Source of the DNA: Veillonella tobetsuensis
GTDB lineage: Bacteria; Bacillota; Negativicutes; Veillonellales; Veillonellaceae
Direction: 5' to 3'
DNA: 64,000 nucleotides
NCBI RefSeq assembly: GCF_001078375.1
Contig: NZ_BBXI01000016.1
Location: 62,001 to 126,000, forward strand
Below are positions 8,805-16,497 of this stretch, piece by piece (position 1 is the stretch's first letter; every line of letters starts with the position of its first letter). The notes under the pieces were generated by a model. That model had not been told where the DNA came from. It ran no database searches and worked only from the letters and a program-made list of their open reading frames with translations. The translations under genes were made by a program, and so were the position numbers.

Positions 8805-10127
8805 CTATGCATAGGAACTTAGTGTTTCTACACATACGCATCTTCTTTTACGTACCAAATCCTTCGCAGTCACAGTTCCTTCACCGGTTATATTCGCAAT
8901 CGTAAAGGATGTTGCCCCTACGCCACAAATACCAATACCATCGAGGGAACAACCATTTTTTACAAATATAGCTGTACCAAAGGCTTTAGCTGCACGTCTC
9001 AAGCGTTCTGAATTGCTAGAATGAATCCCCGCTGTATGATGACATCCTTGCTCAGCTTCAATACCTATTTGTAATGCATAGTCAAAATCTCTAGCTTTTA
9101 CAATTATAATCAACGGAGCTAGCAATTCTTTTGTAACAAAAGGATGAATACGTACTGTTTCAACAGCAATCAAATCATATGAACGGTCGGTCACAATACC
9201 AGCATCCTTCAAAATCGTGTCTGCAGATTTACCGCCGTACTGCCGATTCACTTCTAGATCTTCTGTTAACAATATCTTTGAAAGCTGTAACATTTCACTA
9301 ATAGAATCAACATAATACACATTAAGACACTCTAAGGCTGCTCTAAATTGAGGTAATATATCTTGAACAACAACAATATTTTTTTCTGATGTACAAGTTA
9401 TATTGTAATCAAAAGAGGCCCCTTTATGTATACAATACGCTGCTCTTTCAACATCTGCCGTTTCATCTACAATAAATGTTGGATTAGCAGGTCCTGCAGA
9501 AATTACCTTTTTACCACAAGATAAAGCGCATCTTGCTGCATCTGAACCACCTGTAGAAAGTATCAACTCTACATCAGGGTGATTCATAATTTCTTTGATA
9601 TATGATAATGAGCAAGAATCCACTGTCGTAACAAGATTACATATACCGAATTTATCCATAATAATTTGATTGATAATCTTCGTTATATACTTTGATACTT
9701 CCATCGCTCTTGGATGAGGACAATGAATCGCTACATTACCTGCTGACAAAATACTTATTGTATTATTAATAAGCGTTTCGCATGGATTTGTACTTGGGTG
9801 AATGGCACATACTACACCATAAGGATATGGTTCACTAAAAACAATACCGCCTTCGCCTTGTGTCGTATGAGTTTGTAAATCTTCAGGACCAGGAGTTTCC
9901 TCTAGTGCAAGCTTGATTTTAATAATCTTATCCGCTACTTTCCCCATTCCTGTTTCTTGGCAGGCAAGAGTAGCAAACTCATGACTATAACTATACAAGC
10001 CTTCACGAATTGCCTGAATCATTTGCTTTCGCTCTCGTAAACTCACACGCCTATATACATGAAAGGCTTCTTTAGCAGCATGCACAACTTGTGTAACTGA
10101 GGAAAATACCCCCCATTGGGTTTTCAT
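8805..10127 (-). CDS. Second CoA-acylating aldehyde dehydrogenase, no encapsulation helix
   Basis: This 440-residue paralogue of the PduP-like enzyme has the same landmarks: HPSTNPCETLINN, STGGSDAARCALSCGKKVIS and the catalytic Cys245 in NITCTSEKN. The C-terminal GEGTVTAKDLVRKRRC is also conserved. It starts directly with the domain helix (MKTQWGVFSSVTQVV) and lacks the N-terminal encapsulation peptide and linker of its paralogue. It sits in the promoter-proximal half of the operon between the vertex protein and the sensor. GRM loci with two aldehyde dehydrogenases are known. Whether this one is in the lumen, bound to the shell or cytosolic cannot be read from sequence. Confidence 0.88.
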   Translation of the reverse strand: MKTQWGVFSSVTQVVHAAKEAFHVYRRVSLRERKQMIQAIREGLYSYSHEFATLACQETGMGKVADKIIKIKLALEETPGPEDLQTHTTQGEGGIVFSEPYPYGVVCAIHPSTNPCETLINNTISILSAGNVAIHCPHPRAMEVSKYITKIINQIIMDKFGICNLVTTVDSCSLSYIKEIMNHPDVELILSTGGSDAARCALSCGKKVISAGPANPTFIVDETADVERAAYCIHKGASFDYNITCTSEKNIVVVQDILPQFRAALECLNVYYVDSISEMLQLSKILLTEDLEVNRQYGGKSADTILKDAGIVTDRSYDLIAVETVRIHPFVTKELLAPLIIIVKARDFDYALQIGIEAEQGCHHTAGIHSSNSERLRRAAKAFGTAIFVKNGCSLDGIGICGVGATSFTIANITGEGTVTAKDLVRKRRCVCVETLSSYA

Positions 10128-10140
10128 ATTTACCTCCTTG

Positions 10141-10404
10141 TTAAATAATAACAGAGTCTACAATACCGATAATTGCAAGATCAATAGTTACACCTTTTCT
10201 ATTTTCTTCTACCCGTACGGATGACCCTGTGCCGACTAACACATATTCGCCCACACCAGCACCTACATAGTCAGCTGCCACTTGTTCTCTATGATCTGGT
10301 GAAAGCGATGCATCTACCGGCTGTACAATCATTAACTTATATCCTAAAAGGGTATCACTTTTTTTCGTAGCCACAACATTACCAATAACTTTTGCTAAAT
10401 ACAT
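10141..10404 (-). CDS. pduN: BMC-P pentameric vertex protein (EutN/CcmL/PduN family)
   Basis: This 87-residue protein has the family's N-terminal MYLAKVIGNVVATKK, the middle segment LLGYKLMIVQPVD and the GAGVGEYVLVGTGSSVR loop. These are the hallmarks of the OB-fold pentamer that caps the twelve vertices of a bacterial microcompartment. It is the only vertex protein in the locus, so it is expected to be essential for a closed shell. It lies 13 bp upstream of the second aldehyde dehydrogenase gene. Confidence 0.95.
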   Translation of the reverse strand: MYLAKVIGNVVATKKSDTLLGYKLMIVQPVDASLSPDHREQVAADYVGAGVGEYVLVGTGSSVRVEENRKGVTIDLAIIGIVDSVII

Positions 10405-10426
10405 GCTTACTCCTATCTCATAGAAC

Positions 10427-10960
10427 TCAATTCATATAACGAATATGGTCTATGTACTGTACCCCTAATTCAAATAAACGTTGATAGTACTCTTGAACCA
10501 TCTTTTGATAGGGACTTGGCTCTTTTCCTGATAAAGGCTCTATCGACGTAGGCAGGACATATACATTCGTACCTTGTGTAAAAGCTCTTTTAACAACTTC
10601 TGACAAATGTGATTGACTATATCCTAATGCGATATGAATTACATCGTTTCGCGGTATATATGGTAATACTAAGTAATCATGTTCTGTAAAAGTAATTTCA
10701 TCTTCATACGAGTGCAGCATAAGAAAAGGATATATCTCTTTTACTCTACGCTCTAGCTCTTCATCACAAGGCTTTGAAACTATCGCGTAAACTGGTCGTT
10801 CTTTATACGATACTAGTTGATTGGCCAATGAATAGTTTTCATGATGCCACAAATCATCAAAAGCAACATAAAGTTTACTCAATTTTTTTGTTACATTTTG
10901 TTCTGCTAAAATACGTGCCACCATGTCTTCCAAGATCCTAGTTAGGTCTTTATCTTCCAT
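10427..10960 (-). CDS. BMC-associated protein, PduM-like position, possibly flavoprotein-like
   Basis: I do not firmly recognise this 177-residue protein. The N-terminus (MEDKDLTRILEDMVARILAE) is an amphipathic helix resembling the start of PduM and the encapsulation helices. The rest alternates hydrophobic strands and helices (VYAIVSKP, HDYLVLPYIP, IHIALGY, TNVYVLPTSIEPLSG) in a Rossmann-like pattern reminiscent of flavoprotein-like proteins found in some GRM loci. It is placed between a BMC-H gene and the vertex protein gene, a spot often taken by PduM in Pdu operons. Inference: a lumen or shell-interface structural protein, or a small cofactor-handling protein. Confidence 0.55.
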   Translation of the reverse strand: MEDKDLTRILEDMVARILAEQNVTKKLSKLYVAFDDLWHHENYSLANQLVSYKERPVYAIVSKPCDEELERRVKEIYPFLMLHSYEDEITFTEHDYLVLPYIPRNDVIHIALGYSQSHLSEVVKRAFTQGTNVYVLPTSIEPLSGKEPSPYQKMVQEYYQRLFELGVQYIDHIRYMN

Positions 10961-11016
10961 AGTGCCTCCTCTAAAGTAGTGGCATACAAGGACATTGCCT
11001 CATATGCCACACTATG

Positions 11017-11298
11017 TTACGCCTTAAGAGTTGGAATAATACGTTCTGTATCAATATGAGGGCGTGGAATAACATGTAAGGAAACAACTTCGCCTACTGC
11101 ACGTGCTGCCACTGCACCAGCATCTACTGCTGCTTTAACTGCACCAACATCACCACGAACCATAACTGTTACTAAACCAGAACCAATTTTTTCGTAACCA
11201 ACTAAATTTACATTTGCAGCTTTTACCATTGCATCTGCTGCTTCAATAGCGCCAACTAAACCTTTTGTTTCTACCATTCCTAATGCATCTGAAACCAT
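11017..11298 (-). CDS. pduJ: BMC-H hexameric shell protein (PduA/PduJ-like), second copy
   Basis: This 93-residue BMC domain starts [21 protein letters not shown] and carries [21 protein letters not shown]. It is nearly the same as the 89-residue protein at 3441-3710, with a slightly longer C-terminus ([19 protein letters not shown]). It lies early in the operon, just after the PduB-type trimer gene, and so is probably the more abundant facet protein. A clear AGGAGG site precedes the start. Confidence 0.95.
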   Translation of the reverse strand: MVSDALGMVETKGLVGAIEAADAMVKAANVNLVGYEKIGSGLVTVMVRGDVGAVKAAVDAGAVAARAVGEVVSLHVIPRPHIDTERIIPTLKA

Positions 11299-11328
11299 AA
11301 TAACCTCCTAGGTTTAACTAAATACTTA

Positions 11329-12099
11329 TTAAATATATGGAGTAGTACTTGATTTAGGTTCATCCCCTAATGTGCCAAGTAATTTTATACCTACTTCACG
11401 AGCTGCTCTAACAGCTTGTCTAACAGCCCCAGAATCCCCAGAGAAAGTTAAGATAACTTCGTTAGAATAACTTGTGCCCGCTTTAGGGGATGCATAGGAT
11501 ACTACTTCTACATTTGCTGATTTAACCGCTGTATCTGCAAGAACAGTGCCAATAGCAGCTGGACCCGCACACACCATACCAAAGGATTTACCTAGTGGTG
11601 TATTAAATACAGACTCTAAACAATAACTAGCACGTGCCGTATATTGGAATTCTAGATGGCCTGCATCATTACTATATACATCACCAAAATATTTTGGCAC
11701 TGCTTCAAGAGCAATTTCTACGGCACGACGAGCATCAGATACATCATGAGCACCAATATAAATAAGTGATCCGTGACCTGCACCACCCTTAGTATCCCGT
11801 GGTAACTCTACAGTAATAATTTCTGTATTAGTTGCCTTAATTGCATCATCTACGGCCATGATTTGTGGACCTGCACCAATACGGCCACCGATAATACCGA
11901 TAGACTTAAACTCACCAAGTCCCATAGTTTCTGTTAATAATGGATCTACACTAGCTATTACAAGCCCAATTGTATCGCCCATTGCAGTACCAACAAACTC
12001 AGTTACGCCAATAGACGTTTTAGTTGTTTCTTGAGGCTTTTTAATGCCAAGTTCTTCTGATACTTGCCCCATCACTTTTTCTAATAATGCTGTATCCAT
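11329..12099 (-). CDS. pduB: PduB-type tandem BMC (BMC-T) shell protein
   Basis: This 256-residue protein has two BMC domains in tandem: roughly residues 40-140 (GDTIGLVIASVDPLLTE, then IIGGRIGAGPQIMAVDD) and 150-245 (GMVCAGPAAIGTVLADTAVKSANVEVV, then VILTFSGDSGAVRQAV). The N-terminal extension MDTALLEKVMGQVSEELG is a helix like that of PduB, which links shell and core in Pdu compartments. Trimers of this type form pseudohexamers, some with a gated pore for larger substrates or cofactors. It follows the activase gene by a few bases. Confidence 0.92.
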   Translation of the reverse strand: MDTALLEKVMGQVSEELGIKKPQETTKTSIGVTEFVGTAMGDTIGLVIASVDPLLTETMGLGEFKSIGIIGGRIGAGPQIMAVDDAIKATNTEIITVELPRDTKGGAGHGSLIYIGAHDVSDARRAVEIALEAVPKYFGDVYSNDAGHLEFQYTARASYCLESVFNTPLGKSFGMVCAGPAAIGTVLADTAVKSANVEVVSYASPKAGTSYSNEVILTFSGDSGAVRQAVRAAREVGIKLLGTLGDEPKSSTTPYI

Positions 12100-12107
12100 A
12101 GTACCTC

Positions 12108-13028
12108 CTAACCACCAATAATACAGGTTAAACCTTTTGATTCTACTATTTTTTTATACATTTCCATTTCTTCTTCTGGAATCTTTGGTGTATTCTCTAA
12201 TTCATACTCTCTACCTAACAGCTCGTACTTACCTTGTCCATAATTATGATATGGCAACAAATGTACTTCATGCACATTAGGCATATTTTCCTTCACAAAC
12301 TCTGCAATACCCCTGATATCTTCTTCGCTTGCATTAAAGCCAGGAATAGTTGGAACACGCACCGTTGTATTGGCTATAGATTGTATAACTTTTGCCGACT
12401 CTTTAATTTTTTCATTATCAACACCAGTAAACTTTTTATGCTGTTCTGGATTGACACTTTTTATATCCAATAAAACTAAATCTATATACGGCATAATTTC
12501 TTTAACAATCTTTGTGTCATAATATCCTTCTGTTTCTATTGCTGTATGCCAGCCTTGAGCTTTACAAGCTTTAAAGATTTCTTTAGCAAATCTAGGTTGC
12601 GTTAATGCCTCACCACCAGACAATGTAATGCCTCCATTGGAGCGAAAGTACTGAGTAGCATCTTTACGAAGTTCTTTTACTACTTCCTCTACAGTCATTA
12701 ACTTACCTTTCATTGAAAGCGCACTTGTAGGGCAGACCATTGTACACTCTGCACAGTTATCACAGAGTGTGCGATCAATCCAATACGGATTGCTATCTAC
12801 AATGGCCTGTTTAGGACATGCCCCTTGGCAAGCCTTACACCCTATACAGAGCTGTTTTCGATATAATACTTCAGGATAATATTGTTGTGATTCTGGATTA
12901 GAACACCATTTACATCGTAATGGACAGCCTTTCAAAAATACGATTGTCCTGATTCCTGGTCCATCGTGAATGGAAAAACGTTGAATATCAAATACAGTGC
13001 CTTGCACACTATAATCTACTGATTCCAT
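12108..13028 (-). CDS. Glycyl radical enzyme activating enzyme (radical SAM)
   Basis: This 306-residue activase makes the glycyl radical on the dehydratase. It uses a SAM-binding [4Fe-4S] cluster at the CxxxCxxC motif in LKGCPLRCKWCSNPES, near residue 37. Two further ferredoxin-type clusters follow (CIGCKACQGACPK and CDNCAECTMVCP), typical of activases for diol and choline lyase GREs and absent from the pyruvate formate-lyase activase. NGGITLSGGEALTQP is the conserved glycine-rich SAM segment. It sits 26 bp after the dehydratase gene. Oxygen sensitivity of the clusters means the pathway works only anaerobically. Confidence 0.93.
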   Translation of the reverse strand: MESVDYSVQGTVFDIQRFSIHDGPGIRTIVFLKGCPLRCKWCSNPESQQYYPEVLYRKQLCIGCKACQGACPKQAIVDSNPYWIDRTLCDNCAECTMVCPTSALSMKGKLMTVEEVVKELRKDATQYFRSNGGITLSGGEALTQPRFAKEIFKACKAQGWHTAIETEGYYDTKIVKEIMPYIDLVLLDIKSVNPEQHKKFTGVDNEKIKESAKVIQSIANTTVRVPTIPGFNASEEDIRGIAEFVKENMPNVHEVHLLPYHNYGQGKYELLGREYELENTPKIPEEEMEMYKKIVESKGLTCIIGG

Positions 13029-13054
13029 ACGAACTTATCCTTTAATATATGAAC

Positions 13055-15604
13055 CTACATATTATGTTCTGTACGATTAATGATATCGTCTTGTACTTCT
13101 TTTGCTAAAGTAACAAAGTGAGCACTATAACCTGCTACCCGAACAATCAAGTCTTGGTTATCTTCTGGATGTTCTTGTGCATTGATTAATGTTTGTTTGT
13201 CAACAACATTAAACTGAACATGGCTACCTTTTTTATCAAAGAAGCTCTTAATGATAGATACGAAGTTTTTCAAACCTTGTTCACCACCTACCGCAGCAGG
13301 AGTGAATTTTTGGTTATATAATGTACCATTTGATGCTTGTGCATGGTCTAGTTTAGCAACGGAGTTAGATGCTGCTGTTGGACCATTAACGTCATTACCT
13401 TGACGAGGAGATACACCATCAGCCAATGGTTCTGAAGCCAAACGTCCATCTGGTAAAGCAGCTACGTCCTTACCGAATAAAACGTTTGCAGATACTGGGT
13501 AGATACCAGCTTGGAATTGACCACCGCGAGGGTTCATATATTTATCAACTTCATCACAGTAAATTTTGCCACAACGATATGCAAGTTCATCAACTTCTTC
13601 AATATCATTACCGAAGGAATCAGTATTTTTCAAGATATTATGAATTGTCGCATATTTGCTTGGATCAGATTGAGATTTACAGCCACAGCTAGTGCCTCCA
13701 CCTTGTTTCAAGTGGGATTCTAATGTAGCAATATCGATAGATCCTGTAGAGGATAAGATTTTCTTAACTGCTTCGTAGATTTGAGCTTCATCTAAAGTAG
13801 CTTCAGAAATAGAAGGTGTATATATTGGAGCTGCTGCATCGCTATACCCAAAGTTTGCTTCCAATGCGTCACGCAATTCTTTTAAAGAGATGCGTTTATC
13901 TTCAAAAACATTCTTTTGAATTGCATATAAGGAGTCACCTGTATCGGCAACACCAAATGCTTGTGGACCTGTAAAGTTGTAAATTGCACCGCCTTCTTGG
14001 CAAGATTTACCGCGCTTAATACAATCATCGACCATAGCTGACATGAATGGTAATGGAGCACGTTCCATATGAGCATAGTCAACTGCATTATCCGCTTTTG
14101 CTAAATGACGTACAAAGTATTCCATTTGTTTTTGATATGCTGCAAGGATTTTTTCCATGCTATCTAATTCTTCTAGCTCGCCAGTTTTTGGCCCCAATTG
14201 TTTACCATTACAACGGCCGTTATTAAGTGTAATTTCAAGAACTTTTGCAATGTTGAAGAACGCTGCATCATGCCAACCTTCTGTACGATGTCCGGCTTGT
14301 GGTTCTACGCAACCGATAATACAGTAGTCGCGTGCATCTTTTAATGCTACACCACGAGAAACTAGCGCTAAAATAATAACTTCATCATTGTAGAAGGCTG
14401 GCACACCATAGCCTAAACGAGATACTTCACATGCACGGAACAAGAATTCCATAGGAGAGTTTTGATGTACACGAACGGAGAAAGATGGTGCTGGCAAACG
14501 TACATGTGCTACGGCTTCCATACACATATAGGAAACTTCGTTTGTTGCATCTTTGCCTTCTTCATTTTGACCACCTACGCAAAGATTTTGGAACACTGCA
14601 TACCCTGCGAAAGCTTGTGCAGAAATTTCATCACGAGTTTTATTGATATCATTCAATTTAACCCAAATACAATCTACTAATTCTTGTGCTTTCACACGAT
14701 CAATTGGATCATCTTTTAAATATGGATACATATATTGGTCAAAACGACCTGGGGAGATGGAGTGACCATTAGATTCAATTTGCACCATAATTTGGATAAA
14801 CCAAAAAGATTGACATGCTTCCCAGAAATTACGAGCGCCAAATTCAGGAACGCGTTCACAGTTAGCTGCGATTTGCTCTAATTCTGCTTTACGAATTGGA
14901 CAAGATGTTTGACCCACTAATTCACGTGCTTTTTCTGCATAACGATGTGCAAAACGAATAGCTGCATTGTAAGAAATAATAACGGCATTATAAAATTGTT
15001 TTTTCTTAATACTGCTTGGATCATCTTCATCTAATGCTTGTAAAGCAGCAACGGTTTCTTCTAATACTCCGCGGAAACCTTTTGCTAAGATTTTACCGTA
15101 GTCTACATTTACGTGACCTACACCACCAAAGAAGTAATTACCAACAGTAAATACACCATTTGCAATACAATCTTTTGTATCTGGTTCCATATAAGAATCA
15201 GCTAGAGAGTTTGTTGTTTTACCGTCCCAGTATAAGAAAGCATCATGCAATTCACGTTGCACTTTTTCAGAAATTTCAAATGGATCGGCCATACGTTTAT
15301 GCATAGTATGGAATTCTTTTTCTACCCAATCATAAGAGAACTCTGGACAAATTTCTGTGGAACGTGGGTTAATCGTAATGGAACCAACTACTAGTTCATT
15401 ATCACGAATCGTAATTGGTAGTTCATTAAAGATTTTTTCAACCGCTTTTGCACGGCGAATAATCGTAGGTTGACCTTCCGTTTCCTTGTAGGATTGTGTA
15501 ATTAGAACAGCACGCTCTGATTCTACCTGTGGTACTGCATCAATAATTACTTTTCTTAATTTCTCAATTCGTTCTGTGGGTTTACTAAATCCTCGTTCTA
15601 GCAT
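13055..15604 (-). CDS. B12-independent glycerol/1,2-propanediol dehydratase (glycyl radical enzyme)
   Basis: This 849-residue GRE dehydrates glycerol or 1,2-propanediol to an aldehyde. Catalytic Cys432 and Glu434 lie in GCVEPQ, with an Asp at 446 in EGWHDAAFFN. This is one residue off the Cys433/Glu435/Asp447 numbering that I recall for Clostridium butyricum DhaB1. The substrate histidines are present in GGVGHV and SNGHSISPGRFD. The radical glycine is Gly825 in RVAGYSAHF, 62 positions later than in the 787-residue DhaB1. This places a 62-residue insertion at roughly residues 590-650, containing DEAQIYEAVKKILSS and a GGGTSCGCK segment. There is no N-terminal targeting extension. It is the first gene of the operon, with GGAGG upstream. 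A choline lyase is unlikely because the diol-binding Asp is kept. Confidence 0.92.
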   Translation of the reverse strand: MLERGFSKPTERIEKLRKVIIDAVPQVESERAVLITQSYKETEGQPTIIRRAKAVEKIFNELPITIRDNELVVGSITINPRSTEICPEFSYDWVEKEFHTMHKRMADPFEISEKVQRELHDAFLYWDGKTTNSLADSYMEPDTKDCIANGVFTVGNYFFGGVGHVNVDYGKILAKGFRGVLEETVAALQALDEDDPSSIKKKQFYNAVIISYNAAIRFAHRYAEKARELVGQTSCPIRKAELEQIAANCERVPEFGARNFWEACQSFWFIQIMVQIESNGHSISPGRFDQYMYPYLKDDPIDRVKAQELVDCIWVKLNDINKTRDEISAQAFAGYAVFQNLCVGGQNEEGKDATNEVSYMCMEAVAHVRLPAPSFSVRVHQNSPMEFLFRACEVSRLGYGVPAFYNDEVIILALVSRGVALKDARDYCIIGCVEPQAGHRTEGWHDAAFFNIAKVLEITLNNGRCNGKQLGPKTGELEELDSMEKILAAYQKQMEYFVRHLAKADNAVDYAHMERAPLPFMSAMVDDCIKRGKSCQEGGAIYNFTGPQAFGVADTGDSLYAIQKNVFEDKRISLKELRDALEANFGYSDAAAPIYTPSISEATLDEAQIYEAVKKILSSTGSIDIATLESHLKQGGGTSCGCKSQSDPSKYATIHNILKNTDSFGNDIEEVDELAYRCGKIYCDEVDKYMNPRGGQFQAGIYPVSANVLFGKDVAALPDGRLASEPLADGVSPRQGNDVNGPTAASNSVAKLDHAQASNGTLYNQKFTPAAVGGEQGLKNFVSIIKSFFDKKGSHVQFNVVDKQTLINAQEHPEDNQDLIVRVAGYSAHFVTLAKEVQDDIINRTEHNM

Positions 15605-15952
15605 TTTCTAACCTCCTAACAACGTAAAATACTCTATCATGCTCTTTTTATCTGTTTTGCTACTTCTCATTATGCAAATCCAGAATACTTAGCATGCATC
15701 TTAAGAAAATCGTAGCACAATTTATTTTCATACTGATAAGATTTTTCAATCATAATTATTGTAAATTACAAACCTCTTTATTAGGAGACGGATTTTTTAT
15801 TTTCAATTTAATACAGTGTAATTGATAAATATATGGGATTGGTAATATTCAAACCTAATTTAGGTACTTATCGAACCACCTCTTGCATCTCTATTGCTCT
15901 ATTTATATTTTCTTTCTATACTGAGAATAATTATAGGTAGGAGGTGATTACC
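15605..15952. promoter_or_regulatory. Divergent control region between dehydratase operon and BMC/DUF4037 unit
   Basis: This 348-bp AT-rich gap separates two divergent units and must hold both promoters and, most likely, the AraC-regulator sites. Ribosome-binding sites are clear at both ends: TAGGAGG before the dehydratase, and TAGGAGG before the plus-strand gene. A TTGCAT at 15883-15888 followed by a TA-rich stretch is a weak plus-strand promoter candidate. I see no convincing direct-repeat operator by eye. Confidence 0.6.
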
Positions 15953-16489
15953 ATGGCATCACACACAGCTCTTTGTCTTTGGGAAACAAATCGTATTGCT
16001 ATGGGGTACGCCCTATTAGATCAACTTTTAAAAGATTATCCTATTTCTTTTGTAAAACATTACCGCATATGCCCTGGTAAAGCTTTCTTCTTACTTAGTG
16101 CAGATACGGATGTAGTGAAACAAATAGAACATTTCTTTAAAGATAAAGATTACATCCAATACCGTACCATTACAGGTATTCATCCGGATGTACTTTCAGT
16201 ATTTCAACAAAAAAAAATGATTTCCTCAGTATCTCACTTGGGAATCTATGAATGTACTACTTCAGTAGCTGCTTTTCATTTAGCGAATTATTTAGCATGG
16301 CATCACCATGTAGATTTATTTCATTTGCAAATTGGTGTAGGACTTTGTGGTAAAAGTATTATTATTATTGCTGCATCCTATAGTGATTTGAAAACAATTG
16401 AATGTCAATTACCTCAATTATATCCAAAAGATATTGTGAGTCATGCAATAATTTCAGACCCCTCATCTGAATTGCTCACATGCTTATAG
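15953..16489 (+). CDS. Highly diverged tandem BMC-domain protein
   Basis: This 178-residue protein aligns by eye to two BMC domains. Domain 1 (about 1-85) has HTALCLWETNRIAMGYALLD, an ICPGKAFFLLSADTDVV core and a final GIHPD. Domain 2 (about 90-178) has HLGIYECTTSVAAFHLANYL, GKSIIIIAASYSDL and a final ISDP. These line up with [32 protein letters not shown] and VIPRPH of the normal shell proteins, but most signature residues have changed and the helices carry bulky His and Trp residues. Start: ATG at 15953, eight bases after TAGGAGG; the upstream in-frame GTG lies inside that site. It is divergent from the dehydratase and followed after 8 bp by the TPR-DUF4037 gene. Possible roles are a minor shell trimer, an adaptor or a sensor. 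Confidence 0.7.
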   Translation: MASHTALCLWETNRIAMGYALLDQLLKDYPISFVKHYRICPGKAFFLLSADTDVVKQIEHFFKDKDYIQYRTITGIHPDVLSVFQQKKMISSVSHLGIYECTTSVAAFHLANYLAWHHHVDLFHLQIGVGLCGKSIIIIAASYSDLKTIECQLPQLYPKDIVSHAIISDPSSELLTCL

Positions 16490-16497
16490 GAGGTTTC

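Noticed and set aside
13055-15604. Choline trimethylamine-lyase (CutC) identity for the glycyl radical enzyme
   Set aside because: The residues after GCVEP (EGWHDAAFFN, with Asp 14 positions after the Cys) and the GGVGHV and NGHS histidines match glycerol/propanediol dehydratases. The facilitator, PduL and PocR context also fits a diol.
15944-15952. GTG at 15944 as the start of the tandem BMC-domain gene
   Set aside because: The GTG is within the TAGGAGG ribosome-binding site; ATG at 15953 has correct spacing.
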